A DNA stretch of 8,398 nt from CALAED01 sp937891035 (GTDB lineage: Bacteria; Actinomycetota; Actinomycetes; Streptosporangiales; Streptosporangiaceae), in NCBI GenBank assembly GCA_035642125.1, contig DASQSZ010000360.1, forward strand, positions 1 through 8,398, written 5' to 3'. This document shows positions 5,917-8,398 of the stretch, in pieces (the stretch's first letter is position 1; every line of letters starts with the position of its first letter). Made by a program: the position numbers and the translations under genes. The notes beneath the pieces are model-generated. The model saw nothing but the letters and a program-made list of their open reading frames with translations. It did not search any database and had not been told where the DNA came from.

Positions 5917-6487
5917 GAGTCGCCCTCCTGCCGAACAACACCGCACCGGACATCAACACCACGGCGAACGCGCCGCCGAGCCACGGCGCCCAGGTCGGTG
6001 CGTTGTTAACTGAACCGGAGGTGCTGTACACCGGGGCCAGCGCGATCGGCCGGTCGTCCGCCTTGGCGCCGCCGGCCGCCGGGCCGGGCTTGGTCAACGT
6101 GAAGCGCATCCCGGTGATCAGGGGATGTCCGTCGGCGGCCACCACCCGGATCCTGACCTGATACTGTCCGGCCGGCCCGAGTGGGGCCAGCGACTGGGTC
6201 AGCTGATCGCCGGCTATCCGCGCCGGCCCGGCCTGGTAGGTGCGCCCGTCGGGATCCTGCACCTCCACCCGCGAGCCGGTGTTCATTATCGGCTCGGTGA
6301 ATTTCAACACCAGTTGGGCCGGCGCCACGCCGATCTTGCCGCCGGCCTTCGGGCTGCTGGCCTCCAACGCGGTATGCGCCGCCACCGGCGCGGCCGGAAG
6401 CGCGAGAAAGAAGACGGTGAGCACCACCGCGGCCACACCCACAAGCCATGCCACCACACCGATGAATCGATCCATCCCGTCCGACAC
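5903..6487 (-). CDS. copC: CopC-domain periplasmic-type Cu(II)-binding protein with C-terminal anchor
   Basis: 194 residues. Residues 1-37 form a signal peptide with a long hydrophobic stretch (about 9-33) and an AxA-like cleavage site PVAA before H38. Cleavage there would leave an N-terminal His, the first Cu(II) ligand of CopC proteins (HTALEASSPKAGG). The beta-barrel domain spans about 38-132 and ends with ADGHPLITGMRFTLT, where D119 and H121 match the other two ligands of the Cu(II) site. No Met-rich Cu(I) site is visible, so it looks like the Cu(II)-only class. A low-complexity linker leads to a membrane helix (about 166-186), then GRR and a short cytoplasmic end, so the domain should be anchored outside the membrane beside CopD. 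The GTG start is fixed by an AGGAGGTG site 7 bases upstream. It overlaps copD by 14 bases and lies downstream of the multicopper oxidase gene. Confidence 0.9.
   Translation of the reverse strand: MSDGMDRFIGVVAWLVGVAAVVLTVFFLALPAAPVAAHTALEASSPKAGGKIGVAPAQLVLKFTEPIMNTGSRVEVQDPDGRTYQAGPARIAGDQLTQSLAPLGPAGQYQVRIRVVAADGHPLITGMRFTLTKPGPAAGGAKADDRPIALAPVYSTSGSVNNAPTWAPWLGGAFAVVLMSGAVLFGRRATRGLD
5923..5929 (-). promoter_or_regulatory. Ribosome binding site deciding the copD start
   Basis: AGGAGGG on the minus strand lies 6 bases before the GTG at 5916. It sits inside the end of copC and selects this GTG over an in-frame start ten codons earlier (5946), which has no comparable site. Confidence 0.82.
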
Positions 6488-6492
6488 CGGCG

Positions 6493-6503
6493 CACCTCCT
6501 CTT
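6493..6503 (-). promoter_or_regulatory. Very strong ribosome binding site for copC
   Basis: AAGAGGAGGTG on the minus strand is a near-complete match to the 3' end of 16S rRNA, with 7 bases between AGGAGG and the GTG at 6487. It selects the GTG rather than the ATG four codons later. Confidence 0.88.
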
Positions 6504-6520
6504 AACCAGAAGCGAAGCGG

Positions 6521-6560
6521 CGCCCCGTGCGGGCGGCGCGTGGCGCGCCCGCACGGGGTG
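6521..6560. terminator. Hairpin between the multicopper oxidase and copC genes
   Basis: CCCCGTGCGGGC (6523-6534) pairs perfectly with GCCCGCACGGGG (6547-6558); one more pair forms inside, and a G-T plus a C-G pair extend it outside. The loop is GC-rich and can form an alternative inner stem. It begins 46 bases past the multicopper oxidase stop and ends about 20 bases before the copC ribosome site on the minus strand. It may terminate the oxidase transcript, attenuate read-through into copCD, or protect an mRNA end. No T-run follows. Confidence 0.7.
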
Positions 6561-6606
6561 GTCGCTCATCCTTCGAGGTCACCGCCGAAGCGGTGCCGCA
6601 TCTCGA

Positions 6607-8398
6607 TCACGAAACGCGGAAGAAGCGCATCATTTCGTGGTCTTCGTGCTCGATGAAGTGACAGTGGTAGATGAATCTGCTCCTCAGGTCGAACGGCGCG
6701 ATGAACCGCGTGATCTGACGGGCGGGCGCGAACAGTGTGTCCTTTTCGCCCGTCTCCCACGCCGCGGGCTGACGTTTGACGCCGGTTGGTCTGCCGTTGG
6801 CGTCGAGGTCCTCTCGTTCGGTGATCTGGAACTCGACGAGGTGGATATGGAACGCATGACCGCCGCCGACGCTCGGTGTGTTCCACACCTCCCACTGCGC
6901 GACGTTGGGGGCTCGCACGGTATGGGAGATCGGGTCCGACCAGAGCTCCAGGCGGTTGGTACCTTGCGCGTCGGTGATGGTGCCCATCTGGAACCGTTTT
7001 TGCTGGCCGGGCGTGAACTGGCTTTCGATCACGGTCATGCTGACCCGGTGGAGCTCCTGGGGAGCACCAAGGTTCCGGCGCGCCGGCATCGGCAGCTGGT
7101 CCGGCGGCACAGACCGGTCCGGGCTCTTCAGCGGAACAACCCGGAATTTCATGATCTGACCGACGTTGTTCACGTCGTTGGTCGGCGTGCTGGTGTTTCC
7201 GGTGACGAAATCGTTGATCAGGAAGAGCTCGGTGCCCACCGACAGGCCGGTGAAGTCGACGACGAGCTCGACCCGCTCCGAGGTCACCATCACCACGCCG
7301 GTGTTCGTCTGGTGCAGCGGCTGTGCCCTGGGCAACAGGCCGCCGGCGTCCGCCGCGATCGCCCAGGTCGGCACGGCGATCTGCCCGGGACGCGCGATCG
7401 GGTCTCGGACGATCTTGAGCGACATGGCGCGGAAGTTGTTCGCGTCGAGGATGCGGAACCGGTACCGGCGCGGCTCCACCTCCATCAGCGGCCAAGTGGT
7501 CCCGTTCACCGTCGAGACCGTCCCCTGGAAGCTGGAGTTCCAGTACGGCGGGATGTCGGAGGCGGGGATGTAGGGACCGGTCAGATCACTGGTGGACGGG
7601 TAGAAGAAGGAACCGTCGGTGTTGAAGGTGTGGTCGGCCAGCGCCAGGCAGACGTCGTAGTACGACGTGCCCGCGGCGTCGCCCACCTGTGGCCTGGGCC
7701 CGGGCAGCAGGCCGGGCAGGTCGCCGACCCCGCCGTTGAGGATGTAGAACCCGATCAGCCCGGTGTGGACGTTGAGCCGGGTCATGCCGAGGGTGTGGTC
7801 GTGGTACCACAGCGTGCCGGCGCGCTGGGTGTTCGGGTAGGTCGACACCTGGAAGCCGGGTCCCCAGTTGACGCCCCAGCGGGCGACGGACTCCTGCCTG
7901 AACGGCTCGTAGTCCGTGCCGACGCGGGCGAACCCGCTCGGGATGTTCCGCGCGTTGGGCAGGAACCACGTCTGCGGCAGCCCGTCGCTCTCTTCGAAGA
8001 CGTGCGCCCCGTGCAGGTGCACGATCATCGGCTGCGGGCCACGGTACGGCGGCGGTGTGCTGGTGAACGTCGGCGTTGAGTCCCGCCCGGCGGTGCCGCC
8101 CGGCGGGTTCGCCCAGTGCAGGGTCGGGTCGACGGTGAACATGGAGGGCAGGAAGTTGTTGTTCGCGTCCACCATCTGGTTGACCCACGTGACCCGGGTC
8201 TGCTTGTTGGCCGTGTTCTCGAGGGTGAAGCCCGGGGAGCTGAACGTGGCGTTGTTGCCCGGTACCCCGTATCCGTTGACGGTGGTCCGGGGGAAGCCCG
8301 GCGGCAGGACCTGCGCGGTGAATCGGCGCTCCGCCACCGTGTACTCGATGCGGCTCGAGCTGTTCCGCGTCGGCGGCATGGCTCGGAGGATGCGCAGC
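6607..8398 (-). CDS. Multicopper oxidase, CotA/bilirubin-oxidase-like (start outside window)
   Basis: About 597 residues are visible and the frame stays open to the window edge. The ATG at 8379 has no ribosome site, so the true start is probably further upstream. Numbered from that ATG, all four copper motifs are intact: HLHG (H121, H123), WYHDH (H193, H195), HAFHIHL (H508, H511, H513) and HCHFIEHEDHEMM, with type-1 ligands C573 and H578 and axial M583. The layout is three cupredoxin domains, as in CotA laccase, bilirubin oxidase and phenoxazinone synthase, enzymes that oxidise phenols, pigments or metal ions with reduction of oxygen to water. The HLHGAHVFEESDG surroundings and long inserts fit the CotA-like group; the axial Met suggests a moderate redox potential. 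Whether it has a Tat or Sec signal cannot be seen. Lying upstream of copC and copD on the same strand, it may share copper supply or a tolerance role with them. The substrate is unknown. Confidence 0.9.
   Translation of the reverse strand, partial: LRILRAMPPTRNSSSRIEYTVAERRFTAQVLPPGFPRTTVNGYGVPGNNATFSSPGFTLENTANKQTRVTWVNQMVDANNNFLPSMFTVDPTLHWANPPGGTAGRDSTPTFTSTPPPYRGPQPMIVHLHGAHVFEESDGLPQTWFLPNARNIPSGFARVGTDYEPFRQESVARWGVNWGPGFQVSTYPNTQRAGTLWYHDHTLGMTRLNVHTGLIGFYILNGGVGDLPGLLPGPRPQVGDAAGTSYYDVCLALADHTFNTDGSFFYPSTSDLTGPYIPASDIPPYWNSSFQGTVSTVNGTTWPLMEVEPRRYRFRILDANNFRAMSLKIVRDPIARPGQIAVPTWAIAADAGGLLPRAQPLHQTNTGVVMVTSERVELVVDFTGLSVGTELFLINDFVTGNTSTPTNDVNNVGQIMKFRVVPLKSPDRSVPPDQLPMPARRNLGAPQELHRVSMTVIESQFTPGQQKRFQMGTITDAQGTNRLELWSDPISHTVRAPNVAQWEVWNTPSVGGGHAFHIHLVEFQITEREDLDANGRPTGVKRQPAAWETGEKDTLFAPARQITRFIAPFDLRSRFIYHCHFIEHEDHEMMRFFRVS

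Noticed and set aside
5917..5946. Ten-codon longer start for copD
   Set aside because: No ribosome site before 5946, while the GTG at 5916 has AGGAGGG 6 bases upstream.
6637..8079. 480-codon plus-strand frame opposite the multicopper oxidase
   Set aside because: Val/Arg/Gly/Asp-rich shadow frame without any domain; the opposite strand has all four copper-binding motifs.

Overview
The window is high-GC DNA that reads like an actinomycete (Actinomycetota, possibly the Streptomyces/Streptosporangium/Actinomadura side). Pointers are GTG starts behind strong AGGAGG ribosome sites, one-base stop/start overlaps, T-less GC hairpins at transcript ends, a mycothiol-linked DinB-fold protein, a predicted F420-dependent oxidoreductase, and MEDS-domain partner-switching regulators. 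No mobile element, CRISPR array, tRNA or rRNA was seen. Seven protein genes fill almost everything; two are cut by the window edges.

Layout. (1) 1-2266, minus strand: a tightly coupled operon read right to left. It encodes a MEDS-STAS protein (anti-anti-sigma type), a MEDS-HATPase protein (RsbW-like anti-sigma kinase type) and the N-terminal part of a maleylpyruvate isomerase/DinB-family protein. Both junctions share a single base (TAATG, TGATG). (2) 2267-2645: a roughly 380-base divergent intergenic region with an imperfect inverted repeat and an AT-rich patch. (3) 2646-4646, plus strand: a GMC-family FAD alcohol/choline-dehydrogenase-like enzyme followed 51 bases later by a small split-barrel, predicted F420-dependent oxidoreductase. 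(4) 4647-4767: convergent intergenic region with a perfect 11-bp GC stem, a likely bidirectional terminator. (5) 4768-8398, minus strand: a copper block read right to left. It holds a CotA/bilirubin-oxidase-like multicopper oxidase (start outside the window), a strong hairpin, then copC and copD overlapping by 14 bases.

How the parts may work together. The two MEDS proteins look like a sensory partner-switching pair in which both the kinase-like and the antagonist-like partner carry the same kind of sensor domain. The STAS partner lacks the usual phospho-acceptor serine, and its MEDS domain carries a Cys-rich replacement of the usual CQYDR-like motif. CopC would bind Cu(II) outside the membrane, CopD would be its membrane partner, and the multicopper oxidase is a plausible copper client or detoxifying enzyme. 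The GMC and F420-type genes form a separate two-gene redox unit whose substrate cannot be told from sequence. The families are individually known. The most unusual material is the paired-MEDS operon with its altered STAS and Cys motifs, and a CopD that stops short of the CtaG-type domain often fused to it in actinomycetes.
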